From: Haloterrigena salifodinae | Lineage (GTDB): Archaea > Halobacteriota > Halobacteria > Halobacteriales > Natrialbaceae | Assembly (NCBI RefSeq): GCF_003977755.1 | Contig: NZ_RQWN01000004.1 | Location: 1 to 64,000, forward strand | Reading direction: 5' to 3' | DNA length: 64,000 nucleotides | Shown here: one piece after another, positions 14,855-23,764 of the stretch | Layout of the letters: each line of letters begins with the position of its first letter | Position numbering within the stretch: position 1 is the stretch's first letter | Notes under the pieces: model-generated | Told to the model about the DNA's origin: nothing | The model's database searches: none | Seen by the model: the letters and a program-made list of their open reading frames with translations, nothing else | Position numbers and translations under genes: made by a program

Positions 14855-16081
14855 ATGCATCGAATCGCTATCGTCGGCGGCGGAACGGGCGGAACGGTCC
14901 TCGCGAATCGGCTCGCGAGCGAGCTACAGACCGAGATCGAGACCGACGAGGTCGAGGTCCGGCTGATCACGGCCGATCCGAACCACGTCTACAAACCGAC
15001 GTTCCTGTACGTTCCCTTCGGGAAGAAGACGGTCGACGACGCGAAACGGCCGATCGAGGAACTGGTCGACCGCCGCGTCACTCTGATGACCGACGAGGTC
15101 ATCGGCGTCGACACGGATCAGAACCGCCTGTCGTTCGCCGACCGAACGACCTCGCTGCACTACGACCAGCTCGTGCTGGCGACCGGCGCGACCCTCGAGC
15201 CAGAGGCCGTCCCCGGACTCGCCGAGGGCGGCCACCACTTCTACGGCCTCGCCGGCGCCGAGCGGCTCCGGGACGAACTGGCCGACTTCACGGAGGGCCA
15301 CCTCGTGTTGAGCGTCGTCGGCGTCCCGCACATGTGCCCGGCGGCGCCCGTCGAGTTCACGCTGATGGTCGACGCCTGGCTCCGCGAGCGGGACCGGCGC
15401 GAGGACGTCGAGATTACCTACACGTACCCGATCAACCGCGTGCACGGCCTCGAGTCGGTCGCCGACTGGGCGACCGACCTGTTCGAGAAGCGCGACATCG
15501 GCCTCGAGACGTTTTTCAACGTCGACGAGGTCGACCCGGACGCGGAAGTCATCGAGACCGTCGAGGGCACCGAACTCGAGTACGACCTGCTCGTGGCGAT
15601 CCCGTCCCACCGGGGCAGCGACCTCGTGACCGACGCGGGACTGGGCGAGGACGGCTGGGTCGATGTCGACAGGCACACGCTCGAGGCGACGGCGGCCAAG
15701 AGCGTCTACGCGATCGGCGACGTTGCGGACGTCCCGGCGAGCAAGGCCGGTAGCGTCGTCCACTACGAGGCGGGCGTCGTCGCCGATCGGATCGCCAGCC
15801 GCGCCCGCGGGGAAACGCCGACGGCGACCTATGACGGGAAGACCGTCTGCTTCCTCGAGGCCGGGATGGACGAGGCCACGTTCATCGAGTTCGAGTACGG
15901 CGAGGAGCCGTACGTCCGCGAGCCGTCGAACCCACTCCACTGGGCGAAGCTCGGCTACAACGAGTCCTACTGGCTCACCGCGTCCTTCGGTCCGAAACTC
16001 GCCGAAGTATCGAACAGCGACATCGCATTTGCCAGTGGTCTCATGGCTATCCTCGGAATCGTTTCCGTCGTATACCGGTAA
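14855..16081 (+). CDS. Sulfide:quinone oxidoreductase-type flavoprotein with altered C-terminus
   Basis: This 408-residue SQR-family protein shows IAIVGGGTGGTVLANRL (FAD), LVLATGATLEPEAVPGL, the cysteines Cys161 (PHMCPAAPVEF) and Cys332 (TVCFLEAGMDEAT) expected to form the sulfur-bridged redox centre, and VYAIGDVADVPASKAGSV. It would oxidise sulfide to polysulfide or persulfide and reduce a membrane quinone. Related enzymes end shortly after YNESYWLTA; here the sequence from about residue 378 (FGPKLAEVSNSDIAFA) instead matches a bile-acid-symporter-type transporter. The normal membrane-binding tail is thus replaced by a transmembrane helix from a neighbour. It could still be active. It is coupled to the upstream TusA. 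Confidence 0.85.
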   Translation: MHRIAIVGGGTGGTVLANRLASELQTEIETDEVEVRLITADPNHVYKPTFLYVPFGKKTVDDAKRPIEELVDRRVTLMTDEVIGVDTDQNRLSFADRTTSLHYDQLVLATGATLEPEAVPGLAEGGHHFYGLAGAERLRDELADFTEGHLVLSVVGVPHMCPAAPVEFTLMVDAWLRERDRREDVEITYTYPINRVHGLESVADWATDLFEKRDIGLETFFNVDEVDPDAEVIETVEGTELEYDLLVAIPSHRGSDLVTDAGLGEDGWVDVDRHTLEATAAKSVYAIGDVADVPASKAGSVVHYEAGVVADRIASRARGETPTATYDGKTVCFLEAGMDEATFIEFEYGEEPYVREPSNPLHWAKLGYNESYWLTASFGPKLAEVSNSDIAFASGLMAILGIVSVVYR

Positions 16082-16596
16082 CGCTAGCGCTTCTCCTGCC
16101 CGGTGGCGTCGCCGTAGATCCGCTCGCAATCAGGCAGATGGTTCTCGTTATTCAACTCGTCCCGCTGCTCGCCGGTCTCGGGCTCGTCTCCTACTACTCG
16201 CCCATCTCGGATCGATTGTATTCACCGGTACAGCGACTCTCGGACTACTCGTTCGTCTTCCTGATCGTTCTACTGTTCGTCGTCTATCTCGGGGATATGA
16301 TCACGCTTCTCGGCACGGGAACACTCGTTATTTCAGCCATCATCGTCGGCACATCGTTACTGCTCGGGTACGTTCTCGGCGGTCCAGCACGAACCACGAG
16401 AGAAGTTCTGGCGACGACGACTGCCGCTGGAAACGCCCCGATCGCATTGTTTATTGCAACAACTAGCTTTGCCGATCCGAACGTCCTCACGATGGTTCTC
16501 TCGTTTTCGTTTATCGGCGTCGTTGGCTCAGGACTGGTTGCTGGCGTGTGGAGACAACGACAAGGCGGGACGGCAAACGTAGCGAAAACGGAATAA
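15986..16596 (+). pseudogene. Bile acid:Na+ symporter (BASS)-type transporter, C-terminal remnant
   Basis: The remnant starts inside the SQR frame at FGPKLAEVSNSDIAFASGL. It shifts frame near 16070 and continues TLALLLPGGVAVDPLAI, then MVLVIQLVPLLAGLGL (from ATG 16138), and on through three more helices. Signature parts of the family, REVLATTTAAGNAPIALF and FADPNVLTMVLSFS, are intact. The N-terminal helices are gone and one frameshift separates the first piece. The open segment from 16138 (152 residues) could be expressed, but lacks half of the transporter core. This was probably a transporter gene next to SQR before a deletion joined them. Confidence 0.7.
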
Positions 16597-16817
16597 CCGT
16601 CAAATTATGGCAGATCGGTGACGTAATACCACCTATTCAGCGCGCAATTCCTGAGAGATCGCAGACAAACCGACGGCCCTGCTGGTACCGTTCCCACCTG
16701 TACTGACCGTTAGCTCTAGCCGAACTGGAGGACACAGGACGGTTCCCTCGAGTACGAAAAGACGCGAGTACGCGAGCCACGAACGACGACCCCTTCAACA
16801 CACTCAACGCCATCTCT

Positions 16818-17222
16818 ATGGCAATGAGTACTCGAGCGGGCGGTGCTGACGGACTATTCTGGGGGAATATCGACGACGTCGTCTTGCGCCGATATCGGAC
16901 GCTTGTCAGTACGGTCGACGACGGGGTGTATCAGCTCGATCCGGAAGGGTACTTCGTCGCGGTCAACGACGTGATCGTCGAGACGACGGGGTATTCCCGC
17001 GAGGAACTCGTCGGCGAACACGTCTCGCTCGTTCTCGCCGACGCGGATATCGAGCGCATCGAAGGCGCGATCGACGGCCAGCTCGACGCGGAAGACGCGG
17101 ACATCGCCACTTTCGAACTCGGCGTCCAGACTGCCGACGGCAGTGCGGTTCCCTGTGAACTACGGCTCAACCTGCTGCTCGAGGAGGATGAGTTCGAGGA
17201 ACGATCGGCGCGGGTGCCGTGA
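16818..17222 (+). pseudogene. PAS-domain protein, truncated after one PAS
   Basis: This is a 134-residue frame encoding one complete PAS core: YRTLVSTVDDGVYQLDPEGYFVAVNDVIVET in the first half, and DADIATFELGVQTADGSAVPCELRLN in the second. Haloarchaeal PAS proteins continue with RGTIGVVRDVTER and an output domain. Here the frame ends FEERSARVP. A different frame over the same bases reads GTIGAGAVIER, suggesting that a frameshift and loss of the 3' portion created the stop. No kinase, GAF or HTH output remains before the convergent SHOCT gene. The start could be ATG 16818 or 16824. It may be non-functional. Confidence 0.5.
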
Positions 17223-17244
17223 TCGAACGCGCCGCATCCCGCCA

Positions 17245-17601
17245 CTATCGATCTCGCCGCAAGCGCTCGCGGCGCTCCTCGAACTCCTCGTCCGTGAGGT
17301 CGCCGCGGGCGTAGGCAGTTCTCAATTCCTCGAGAGCGGGGTCCGTCCGTCGGCTGCCGGACTGCCGGACCGCGCTGTACAGGAGGTATCCGAGACCGAG
17401 GATCACCAGTAGCGGCACGATCGACATCAGTAGCCACATCCACGTGGCTCCGGTTCCGCCCCACATTCCGCCGTTCCACATGTGGCCGCCGCCCCAGACG
17501 CCCATCATGGGCATCACGAGCGCCATCATGAGCGCCGGAATGAGCAGGATCGCGGCGATAACGATCAACAGCGTCCGAATCAGTGACTCGTCGGTTGCCA
17601 T
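17245..17601 (-). CDS. SHOCT-domain membrane protein
   Basis: This 118-residue protein has two transmembrane segments (about 8-33 and 53-80) separated by a glycine/methionine/tryptophan-rich loop (GGGHMWNGGMWGGTG). A C-terminal SHOCT motif follows (ALEELRTAYARGDLTDEEFEE). It is an intact version of the broken gene at 14250. Methionine/histidine-rich extracellular loops with SHOCT tails are common in haloarchaea near copper or sulfur genes. Its function is unknown; the loop could bind soft metals, which is inference. The ATG at 17601 was chosen from an upstream in-frame alternative because it directly precedes the first helix. Confidence 0.82.
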   Translation of the reverse strand: MATDESLIRTLLIVIAAILLIPALMMALVMPMMGVWGGGHMWNGGMWGGTGATWMWLLMSIVPLLVILGLGYLLYSAVRQSGSRRTDPALEELRTAYARGDLTDEEFEERRERLRRDR

Positions 17602-17705
17602 ACGTCGTCCTTCGATCGCCAGAGTATTGAACGGAACGGGGAATACCGATCGTCCGGAATCGTTCATCCGTCCGCATCGGGCAGATCGCTCGATTCCGTC
17701 GACGG

Positions 17706-18520
17706 CTACTCTCGAGCGTCGGATTCGACGAGTCCGTACAATAGTCGCCGTCGCGCTTCGAGTTCGTCGAGGGCGGTCTCGAACTCATCGTCCGACACGG
17801 TCGGAATACCTGCCTCGTGGAGGGAGTGGAGATCGGGCGAAGGCGGAGAGTCGTCTGCCGGTTCGACGAACCTCTCGTGGAGCGTCTCGAGGTAGTGCTC
17901 GACGCTCGTGCGGGCGTTTCGGATGGTGATCTCGTTCGGCCGCTCTCGTTTCGGAACGCCGAATCGGAGCAGCGTCAACGCTTCGTCGAGCACGACGATC
18001 TCGACGATCGGCGATCGATCCGGACGGGCGCTGTGAAAGTAGTGGAAGATCGGGTAGGCCTTGTGATTCTCGGTGAGGGTCGCGAGTATCGTGACGAACT
18101 GCCAGCGTCCCGTTCTGGGGGCGACGTCCCCGATACCCAACGTGAATATCGCATACCCGGTGAAATAGAGTCGGTCGGACCACGAGATGGACCCTCGATT
18201 GAGCGTATCGATGATGGCGTTCTTGGCGCTGGCGAAGACGAGCGTCCAGCCGATCCAGAGTAACACGATCCGGACCGTGAAGCTCAGCACGAAGAGAACG
18301 CACCGGACAGGCTGAGGAATCTGGCGTTCTGGCCGCCTATTCGTCGTAGTATGTGCCACGCCCGCCCCATCAGTCGAGACGTGAGCGGACCAGCACCCCC
18401 TTCGATCCAGAGCGTCGTCCAGACGATATCGATGACAGTGGTAGCGAGAAGGGCGACACCGAGCGCGAGCGGGGCGACGTTCAGTACTGTCCGGTCGTTG
18501 ATGGAGGATGGTTCACGCGT
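17706..18520 (-). pseudogene. Potassium-channel-like protein with frameshift and internal deletion
   Basis: The N-terminal part lies in one frame (VLNVAPLALGVALLATTVI, then WTTLWIEGGAGPLTSRL, about 18500-18330). A frameshift near 18310 leads to the pore part: VLLWIGWTLVFAS, then RLYFTGYAIFTLGIGDVAPR with the selectivity-filter-like LGIGD. It then jumps from TILATLT directly to ENHKAYPIFHYFHSARPDRS. Full-length relatives have about 40-50 residues between two ATLT-like repeats, including the last transmembrane helix, so a repeat-mediated deletion is likely. The cytoplasmic C-terminal region follows intact. It is probably inactive. The 654-base open frame from 18359 is only the second piece. Confidence 0.65.
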
Positions 18521-18742
18521 CCGTCGTGTCCGACTCGAGAGGAGGTTCGTCGTAGCGTAGTCGGGCCGGGATATAGAAAGTGTTCCCAGCTACTGAAGCG
18601 GCGAGGCGCAACCGTTCGCGGCGGACGAGCGTTGCACGCTGTCCGTCACGAGAGAAACGAGACGATGGTGCGAACGAGCCGACAGACGGGCTGCAAGTTA
18701 AACTATTATTCGACCGAAGCCGCTAGGCACTCGCATACGGCT

Positions 18743-19066
18743 ATGAGTTCTGAGAAATCGACTCCCTCCATCGACGAGATCGAGGACCGTATCGAGCGGG
18801 TAGGGAAGTACTCCCGCGCAGTCCGGACCGGCTTCGTCGTAATCGTAAGCGCGTTCCTCCTGGCCGTCGGGGTCGTCCTGCCGGCGAATCTCGAGAGCGC
18901 CTCGCAGGCGATCGAATCGATACTCCTCCCCCTCATTTTCGTCGGCCTTGGATCAATATTGTACGGTATCGGGATGCATCTACACCTCATGCACCTGAAT
19001 CTCGTTCGCCAACTGCAACCGAGCTCCGTCGACGACCGACGGTCACCCGGCGAGCAGTCCGAATGA
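18743..19066 (+). CDS. Small two-helix membrane protein
   Basis: This is a 107-residue protein. A short charged helix (IDEIEDRIERVGKYSRAVRT) is followed by two transmembrane segments (about 28-52 and 58-80) and an acidic, polar tail (VDDRRSPGEQSE). The positively charged residues between suggest the N-terminus is cytoplasmic. I do not recognise the family. The start ATG 18743 is preceded by the A/T-rich AAGTTAAACTATTATTCG (about 18697-18714) as a promoter. It sits between the broken channel and the heme-copper-like gene. Confidence 0.65.
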   Translation: MSSEKSTPSIDEIEDRIERVGKYSRAVRTGFVVIVSAFLLAVGVVLPANLESASQAIESILLPLIFVGLGSILYGIGMHLHLMHLNLVRQLQPSSVDDRRSPGEQSE

Positions 19067-19156
19067 CGCGGGCCGCCAACTGTTAGCGGCTACGAACACG
19101 CATCCCGACGATGGTGGTGCACACGGCACTTGTGTCGATCGAGTTCGGAGTCGCGC

Positions 19157-20506
19157 TCAGGCCGGCGACGCGCGTGCCCGTACCGCCCACCGCTGCTCGA
19201 CGATTTTGAACAGATAGTAGCCCCAGAGTCCGAGGAGGACGGCGAATCCCGAGCCGTGCAGCAGCGCCGACCACGACTGGTCCTGATAGAAGAAGCCGAT
19301 CCCGATCGCGAGGACTGCGAGGTTCCAGGCGAGCACGGACCGCGGGCCGACGACCGACGGGAGATGCGTCGCGGGGACGAGTCCCTCGGTACGGCCTTCG
19401 CCACCGTCGCCGCCTGCGGCTCCGGGGAACCACTCGAGCGAGCGGGCGACGAGCAGCGAGCCCGCGAGCGCGATCGGAAGCGCCCAGCCGAGGAAGAAGA
19501 AGTGCAGCGCCCCGGTCTCGATCCACGGCTCGGGGATACCCAGCGGGACGCCGAACAGAATGAACGGCGCGAAACTCGCCGGGCCGAGGATCCACACCTG
19601 CGCGACGAGCACCGAGAGCGCCGTCCCGTTCGGCGTCCCGGCTCGGTAGGTCCGAACGATGGTGTACATGTACAGGACGTAACCGGCGGCGTACAGCACC
19701 AGTCCGACCGCAGTCACCGTCTTCCCCATCCCAAGTACCGGTCCGACGACGAGCGGGACGATACCGAGTGCGAACAGCGGGAACGAGATGCGTTTCAGGC
19801 GGTCGCTGTACAGTTCCGCACCCACGAACCGCGGGAAGAGGTCGTACAGCGTACCGATCGCCGCGAGGCCCAGAAAGCCCCACGCGTTGGCGTGGACGTG
19901 CGCTTCTCGGAGTCCGTACCAGCCGCCCGGGACGTCCCAGCCACGACTGTACAGCCCGAACGCGAACGTGAGTCCGATCAGGTAAACGAACGGCGAGAGG
20001 AGGTAGAAGCCGATGGTCGGGTTGCGCGCTCGCCAGCCCTCGCTTCGGAGGACCATCGCGAAAACGACAGCGAACAGCCAGGCCGTAAGCAACCAGATCG
20101 TCCCGAGACCGACGTCGAACAACAGCGGCTCGCCGTAGGCGCGTCCGTACCAGGCGAGCAGTAGGGCGCCGTTCAAGCCGAGGAAGACGACTCCGAGCGC
20201 CGGTGTCGACGGTCCCGGACGCTCGAGTTTCCGCGCCGCCAACTGTGGCAGCGTACCGAAGACCAACTGCGTGAACGCGCCGATCGTAACGAAGTGGATG
20301 TGCGTCCACGTGATCCACGAGACGGCGGAGACGAATTCGAACTGCTGGAGGCCTTGGTAGACGGCGAGCGCGAACCCGACGAACAGGAACCCGATACCGG
20401 CGACGTGAAACGGCGTCATCGAGAGCGACGGACCGCCCGTCGATCGGCGAGCGGACCGCTGTTCAGTGTCGGTCGGACGTGACTCGCGTGGATTCGTATC
20501 GGTCAT
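19157..20506 (-). CDS. Heme-copper oxidase subunit I-like membrane protein
   Basis: This 449-residue protein has about 12 hydrophobic helices. Conserved histidines are placed as in the heme-copper oxidase / nitric oxide reductase fold: WTHIHFVTIGAF (helix 2), EAHVHANAWGFLG (helix 6), and a late GALHFFFLGW. It lacks the full CuB ligand set of a classical terminal oxidase, so it may be an NorB/NnrS-related protein. Close relatives are known from haloarchaeal denitrification loci as orphan heme-copper-like proteins. It is transcribed divergently from an HTH-10 regulator at 20618, with 111 bases between. A role in NO or quinol chemistry is inference. Confidence 0.72.
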   Translation of the reverse strand: MTDTNPRESRPTDTEQRSARRSTGGPSLSMTPFHVAGIGFLFVGFALAVYQGLQQFEFVSAVSWITWTHIHFVTIGAFTQLVFGTLPQLAARKLERPGPSTPALGVVFLGLNGALLLAWYGRAYGEPLLFDVGLGTIWLLTAWLFAVVFAMVLRSEGWRARNPTIGFYLLSPFVYLIGLTFAFGLYSRGWDVPGGWYGLREAHVHANAWGFLGLAAIGTLYDLFPRFVGAELYSDRLKRISFPLFALGIVPLVVGPVLGMGKTVTAVGLVLYAAGYVLYMYTIVRTYRAGTPNGTALSVLVAQVWILGPASFAPFILFGVPLGIPEPWIETGALHFFFLGWALPIALAGSLLVARSLEWFPGAAGGDGGEGRTEGLVPATHLPSVVGPRSVLAWNLAVLAIGIGFFYQDQSWSALLHGSGFAVLLGLWGYYLFKIVEQRWAVRARASPA

Positions 20507-20617
20507 ACACGTTCGTTCGACCGGCCGCCGTGAATCGGTTCTCGCGAACATCGGAGATCGGTTCGAACATGTTCGAAGTTCTCGCTACGGCGGTCGAACC
20601 CCTGCCTGTAGATACCA

Positions 20618-21271
20618 ATGCCGCGAGCGAAACTCACCGTCTCACTCCCCGAATCGCTCTGGATCCACGAGATTTCGACGGCCTATCCCGACACGACGTT
20701 CCGCGTCAGTTCGGTGCTGCCGGGATCGGACGTCGCGATCGGCGTCGTCGAACTGGCGGCGCCGAATCCGGTCCCGATACTCGCCGCGATCGACGACCGG
20801 AGCGATATCCGGGACCTCGAGTTGCTCTGGAAACACGACGAGACGGCACTCCTGCAGGTCGAGACGTCGAATCCGTCGCTGCTCGTCCCCCTGCAGCGGG
20901 CCGGCGTTCCGATCGAGACCCCGTTCTCGGTCGAAGACGGTGCGGTGACGTGGGAGCTGACGACCAGCTCGGATCGGTTGTCGACGCTCGGCGACGCGTT
21001 CGACGAGCGCGGCATCGAGTATCGCATCGACTACGTCCGCGCCGTCGACGCGAGCCGCGCGGAGAATCCGATGACGGATCGACAGCTCAAGGTCTTCCGC
21101 ACCGCCCTCGAGGCGGGGTACTACGACGTTCCCCGCGAGGCGACGCTGACGGAGGTCGCGTCGGCGCTGGGCGTGACCAAGTCGACCTGTAGCGACGTCT
21201 TACACCGCGCGGAGAGCTCGATCGCCCGCTGGTTCGCGGATGAATACGCCGACGCTCGTACGCCCGTCTGA
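20618..21271 (+). CDS. HTH-10 (bacterio-opsin activator-type) transcription regulator
   Basis: This is a 217-residue regulator. The N-terminal half (about 1-135) is the sensor domain of the Bat-like group, with no recognisable cofactor site (only Cys190 in the HTH). The C-terminal HTH-10 domain is canonical: MTDRQLKVFRTALEAGYYDVP, REATLTEVASALGVTKSTCS, then LHRAESSIARWFADEY. It is transcribed divergently from the heme-copper-like gene and probably regulates it and itself. The start ATG at 20618 opens PRAKLTVSLPESLW, the usual start of this group. Confidence 0.85.
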   Translation: MPRAKLTVSLPESLWIHEISTAYPDTTFRVSSVLPGSDVAIGVVELAAPNPVPILAAIDDRSDIRDLELLWKHDETALLQVETSNPSLLVPLQRAGVPIETPFSVEDGAVTWELTTSSDRLSTLGDAFDERGIEYRIDYVRAVDASRAENPMTDRQLKVFRTALEAGYYDVPREATLTEVASALGVTKSTCSDVLHRAESSIARWFADEYADARTPV

Positions 21272-21323
21272 TGACCGCTCACGGCGGATCGGGCCGGTGT
21301 CGGTTCCGATTTCGGATCGCCGG

Positions 21324-22169
21324 TCAGGCCGTTCGGTCCGGCGGGATCAACATGACGTTGCCGTCCGCCCGCGCGACGACGTCTTCGGAGACGCTCCCGA
21401 GCAACAGTCGCCGGAGCCGGCTGTGACCGCGCGAGCCGACGAGGATAGCCGTCGGCTCGTACTCGTCCTCGGCGGCCAGGATCTCGTCCGCTGGATCGCC
21501 CTGCCGGACCTCGGTTCGCGTCTCGATTCCCCACTCCTCGAGCCTGGTCGCCAACTCCGCCAGTCGCGCTTCGGGATCAGCGTCCTCCGGAAGCGACGGA
21601 TCCTTCGGCGTCTCGACGTGGACCAGCGTCGCCTCCCGCGTCGCGTGACGGAGGTACGTGAACGCCTCGAACGCCCGCTCGGCGTTTTCCGAGAAGTCCG
21701 TCGCGTACAGTATCCGCTGGAACAGATGTTCGCGGACGACGGTCGGCTCGTCCGCCCCGCGTTCGATCCGGTTGACCAGCAGCGGGACGACCGTCGTCCG
21801 CGCGAGGTTGCGCGCGGTCGACCCGATGACGCGGTTCTCGAGCGGGCTCTTCCCCCGCGAGCCGATGACCGTGAGGCTGGCGCCGACCGCCTCGGCGACG
21901 CCGTTGATTCGCCGGTGGGGCGTGCCGCGGACGACGTGCGCCTCGACGTCGAAGCCCGCGTCTTCGATGACGCGGCGGTAGCGCTCGAGCGCCTGCTCGC
22001 GTCGTTCCTCGAAGTCCATTCCGGGCATGCCCGCGTGGACGTTCGACGGGATCACGGTCACGAGGTGGATCTCCTCGACGCCGATTCGGCCGAGGCACTC
22101 GAGGCAGGTCTCGCTCTCGATCGTCGCCTCGCTGGCGGCGGAGAGGTCGGTCGCACAGATCGCTTTCAT
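21324..22169 (-). CDS. Tandem universal stress protein (two UspA domains)
   Basis: This 281-residue protein has two UspA domains. Domain 1 (1-135) begins MKAICATDLS and ends with GSRGKSPLENRVIGS. Domain 2 (about 150-281) begins RILYATDFSENAERAF and ends GSRGHSRLRRLLLGS. Both keep G-2x-G-9x-G(S/T), the ATP-binding signature. Two cysteines (ETCLECLGRI) lie in the first helix, which is unusual for the family. The start ATG 22169 was chosen over an upstream in-frame ATG because domain 1 begins exactly there. It is convergent with the HTH-10 gene and divergent from the TSUP operon. Confidence 0.88.
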   Translation of the reverse strand: MKAICATDLSAASEATIESETCLECLGRIGVEEIHLVTVIPSNVHAGMPGMDFEERREQALERYRRVIEDAGFDVEAHVVRGTPHRRINGVAEAVGASLTVIGSRGKSPLENRVIGSTARNLARTTVVPLLVNRIERGADEPTVVREHLFQRILYATDFSENAERAFEAFTYLRHATREATLVHVETPKDPSLPEDADPEARLAELATRLEEWGIETRTEVRQGDPADEILAAEDEYEPTAILVGSRGHSRLRRLLLGSVSEDVVARADGNVMLIPPDRTA

Positions 22170-22368
22170 ACTACTCGTAGGGCCGACGGAAGGATATTGT
22201 TTCCGGTGACCAATACCGGGGCCGACCGATCGGTCGGGGATGATGCGGACTGCAACCCGGATACCGGCGACCGTCGGCCGGGAAGAGATCAAATCCGTGA
22301 CCGATCGAACCGCGCGAGGCAGTCGACCCGACCGCGCGCGAGCTGTGCGGACGGCTCGCGACTCGCCT

Positions 22369-22460
22369 CGAATATCTGCATAAGTTATCCGAATATCTCC
22401 GTAGGATAGCCGTGAGATTTATCGCAGTAATATTGTGCGAAAATCCCAAAAGCGTTATAG
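22369..22460 (+). promoter_or_regulatory. Sulfur motif and TATA element of the small membrane protein/TSUP operon
   Basis: The 331-base interval 22170-22500 holds no gene. GTAATATTGTGCGAAA contains AATATTGTGCGA (22429-22440), the best match to the shared sulfur element, followed by GCGTTATAGCC (TATA, 22452-22462). A short direct repeat CGAATATCT occurs at about 22369 and 22390, just upstream, and may be a second binding site. Confidence 0.6.
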
Positions 22461-22500
22461 CCATCCTCCGGGTAGACGATAGTGAGCAGAAAACCATGAG

Positions 22501-22680
22501 ATGCACACAACCGAACGGTGGTGGTCGATCGCGATGATCGACCTCGCCGCGTCTTCGTCAGCAGCACAGGCAGGCGCCCTCGTCGGCGTCATCCTCCTCG
22601 AGGCGATCGTCCTCTACGTCGGGTACGGCGCGCTCGAGCGAATCGCAATGCCGGTCGTCGAGCGGGTCAAACACGCATGA
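22501..22680 (+). CDS. Small membrane protein partnered with TSUP exporter
   Basis: This is a 59-residue protein. After a polar start (MHTTERWWSIAMIDLAA) there is one transmembrane helix (ALVGVILLEAIVLYVGYGAL), then a short basic end (ERIAMPVVERVKHA). Its TGA overlaps the ATG of the TSUP gene (ATGA at 22677-22680), so the two are translated together. Such small partners precede TauE/SafE genes in many haloarchaea, but I know of no assigned function. It may stabilise the exporter. It is too short for most automatic gene calls. Confidence 0.72.
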   Translation: MHTTERWWSIAMIDLAASSSAAQAGALVGVILLEAIVLYVGYGALERIAMPVVERVKHA

Positions 22681-23720
22681 TGGAGCTGTTCGGAATCGCA
22701 CTGACGACGCTCGCACTGTTCGTGAGCTTCGGCTTCATGGTCGGCGTGCTGTTCGGCTTCTTCGGGATGGGCGGCTCGTTCCTCGTCACGCCCGCGTTGC
22801 TCGTGATGGGGTACCCCGCCAGAGTCGCCGTCGGGAGCGGCATGGCCTTCGTCTTCGGGACGGCAGTCATTGCGACGCTCAAGCACCACGACCTGGGACA
22901 GGTCGACTACAAACTCGGCGGGTTGATGATCGTCGGAACCTCCGTCGGCATCGAGATCGGGCGGATCGGGGTGTTCTACCTCGAGGAACTCGGTCTCGCC
23001 AGCGGGGTCATCGGCATTACGTACGTCGTCCTGCTGGGCGCGATCGGCGTGTTCGTCACGCGTAACGCGCTCAAAAACGACGGTGCGGACGATTCGGGCG
23101 GCGGCCACCACGACGCCGCGGACGAGGAGATCGATCCGGACGCGATCCCGGATATCGCGAAGAAGATCCAGTCGTATCACGTCCCGCCGATGATGACGAT
23201 CGCGGGCGGCATCCAGGTCTCGCTGTGGATGGTCCTCGGCGTCGCGTTCGCGACGGGGCTACTGTCGGGCTTCCTCGGCGTCGGCGGCGGATTCATCCGG
23301 ATGCCCGCGATGTTCTACCTCATCGGGGTCCCCGTTCCGGTGGCGGTCGGGACCGATCTGTTCGAGATCGTCTTCTCGGGTGGGATCGGTTCGTTCCTCT
23401 ACGGGATGGAGGGGGGCGTCGACCTCTCGATCGTCGCACCCTTGCTCGCGGGGAGCGCACTCGGCGCTCGTATCGGGTCGGCCGCGACCGGTATCGTCAA
23501 CGAGGGCGACATCAAGATCTACTTCGGGCTAATGTTGCTCGGTGGATCGATCGCCGTCGCGTTCCGCCAGGCCGGCGACTACCTCGGGATGGAGGTCCTG
23601 AGTACGATCAGCTTCGCGCTGATCCTGCTCTCGGCGTTCATGGTCAGCGGGGCCGTGATCTATAGCACGATCGCGACGATGCGAGCGGAGTCGAAGGCGT
23701 CGGCGGCGTCCGCGGACTGA
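22677..23720 (+). CDS. TSUP family sulfite/sulfur-compound exporter (TauE/SafE)
   Basis: This is a 347-residue membrane protein with two four-helix repeats. Each repeat carries the family glycine motif: FGFFGMGGSFLVTPALL in the first, FLGVGGGFIRMPAMFYL in the second. A hydrophilic loop (about 125-165, GGGHHDAADEEIDPD) joins them. TauE/SafE proteins export sulfite, sulfoacetate or thiosulfate. In this island it would remove sulfite made by the persulfide dioxygenases. ATG 22677 (or the next codon, 22680) starts it. The TrmB-like regulator follows 101 bases downstream. A second TSUP is at 51167. Confidence 0.9.
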   Translation: MMELFGIALTTLALFVSFGFMVGVLFGFFGMGGSFLVTPALLVMGYPARVAVGSGMAFVFGTAVIATLKHHDLGQVDYKLGGLMIVGTSVGIEIGRIGVFYLEELGLASGVIGITYVVLLGAIGVFVTRNALKNDGADDSGGGHHDAADEEIDPDAIPDIAKKIQSYHVPPMMTIAGGIQVSLWMVLGVAFATGLLSGFLGVGGGFIRMPAMFYLIGVPVPVAVGTDLFEIVFSGGIGSFLYGMEGGVDLSIVAPLLAGSALGARIGSAATGIVNEGDIKIYFGLMLLGGSIAVAFRQAGDYLGMEVLSTISFALILLSAFMVSGAVIYSTIATMRAESKASAASAD

Positions 23721-23764
23721 CGTCAGAGACGCCGCTCACCGCGTTTGACCGCGGCGCATTGAGA

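Noticed and set aside
18953-18966. CAATATTGTACGG, similar to the sulfur motif
   Set aside because: It lies inside the coding sequence at 18743 within conserved helix codons and not before a promoter, so it is probably coincidental.
22369-22400. Direct repeat CGAATATCT as a CRISPR-like or iteron repeat
   Set aside because: Only two copies about 21 bases apart; no array. At most it is an additional operator.
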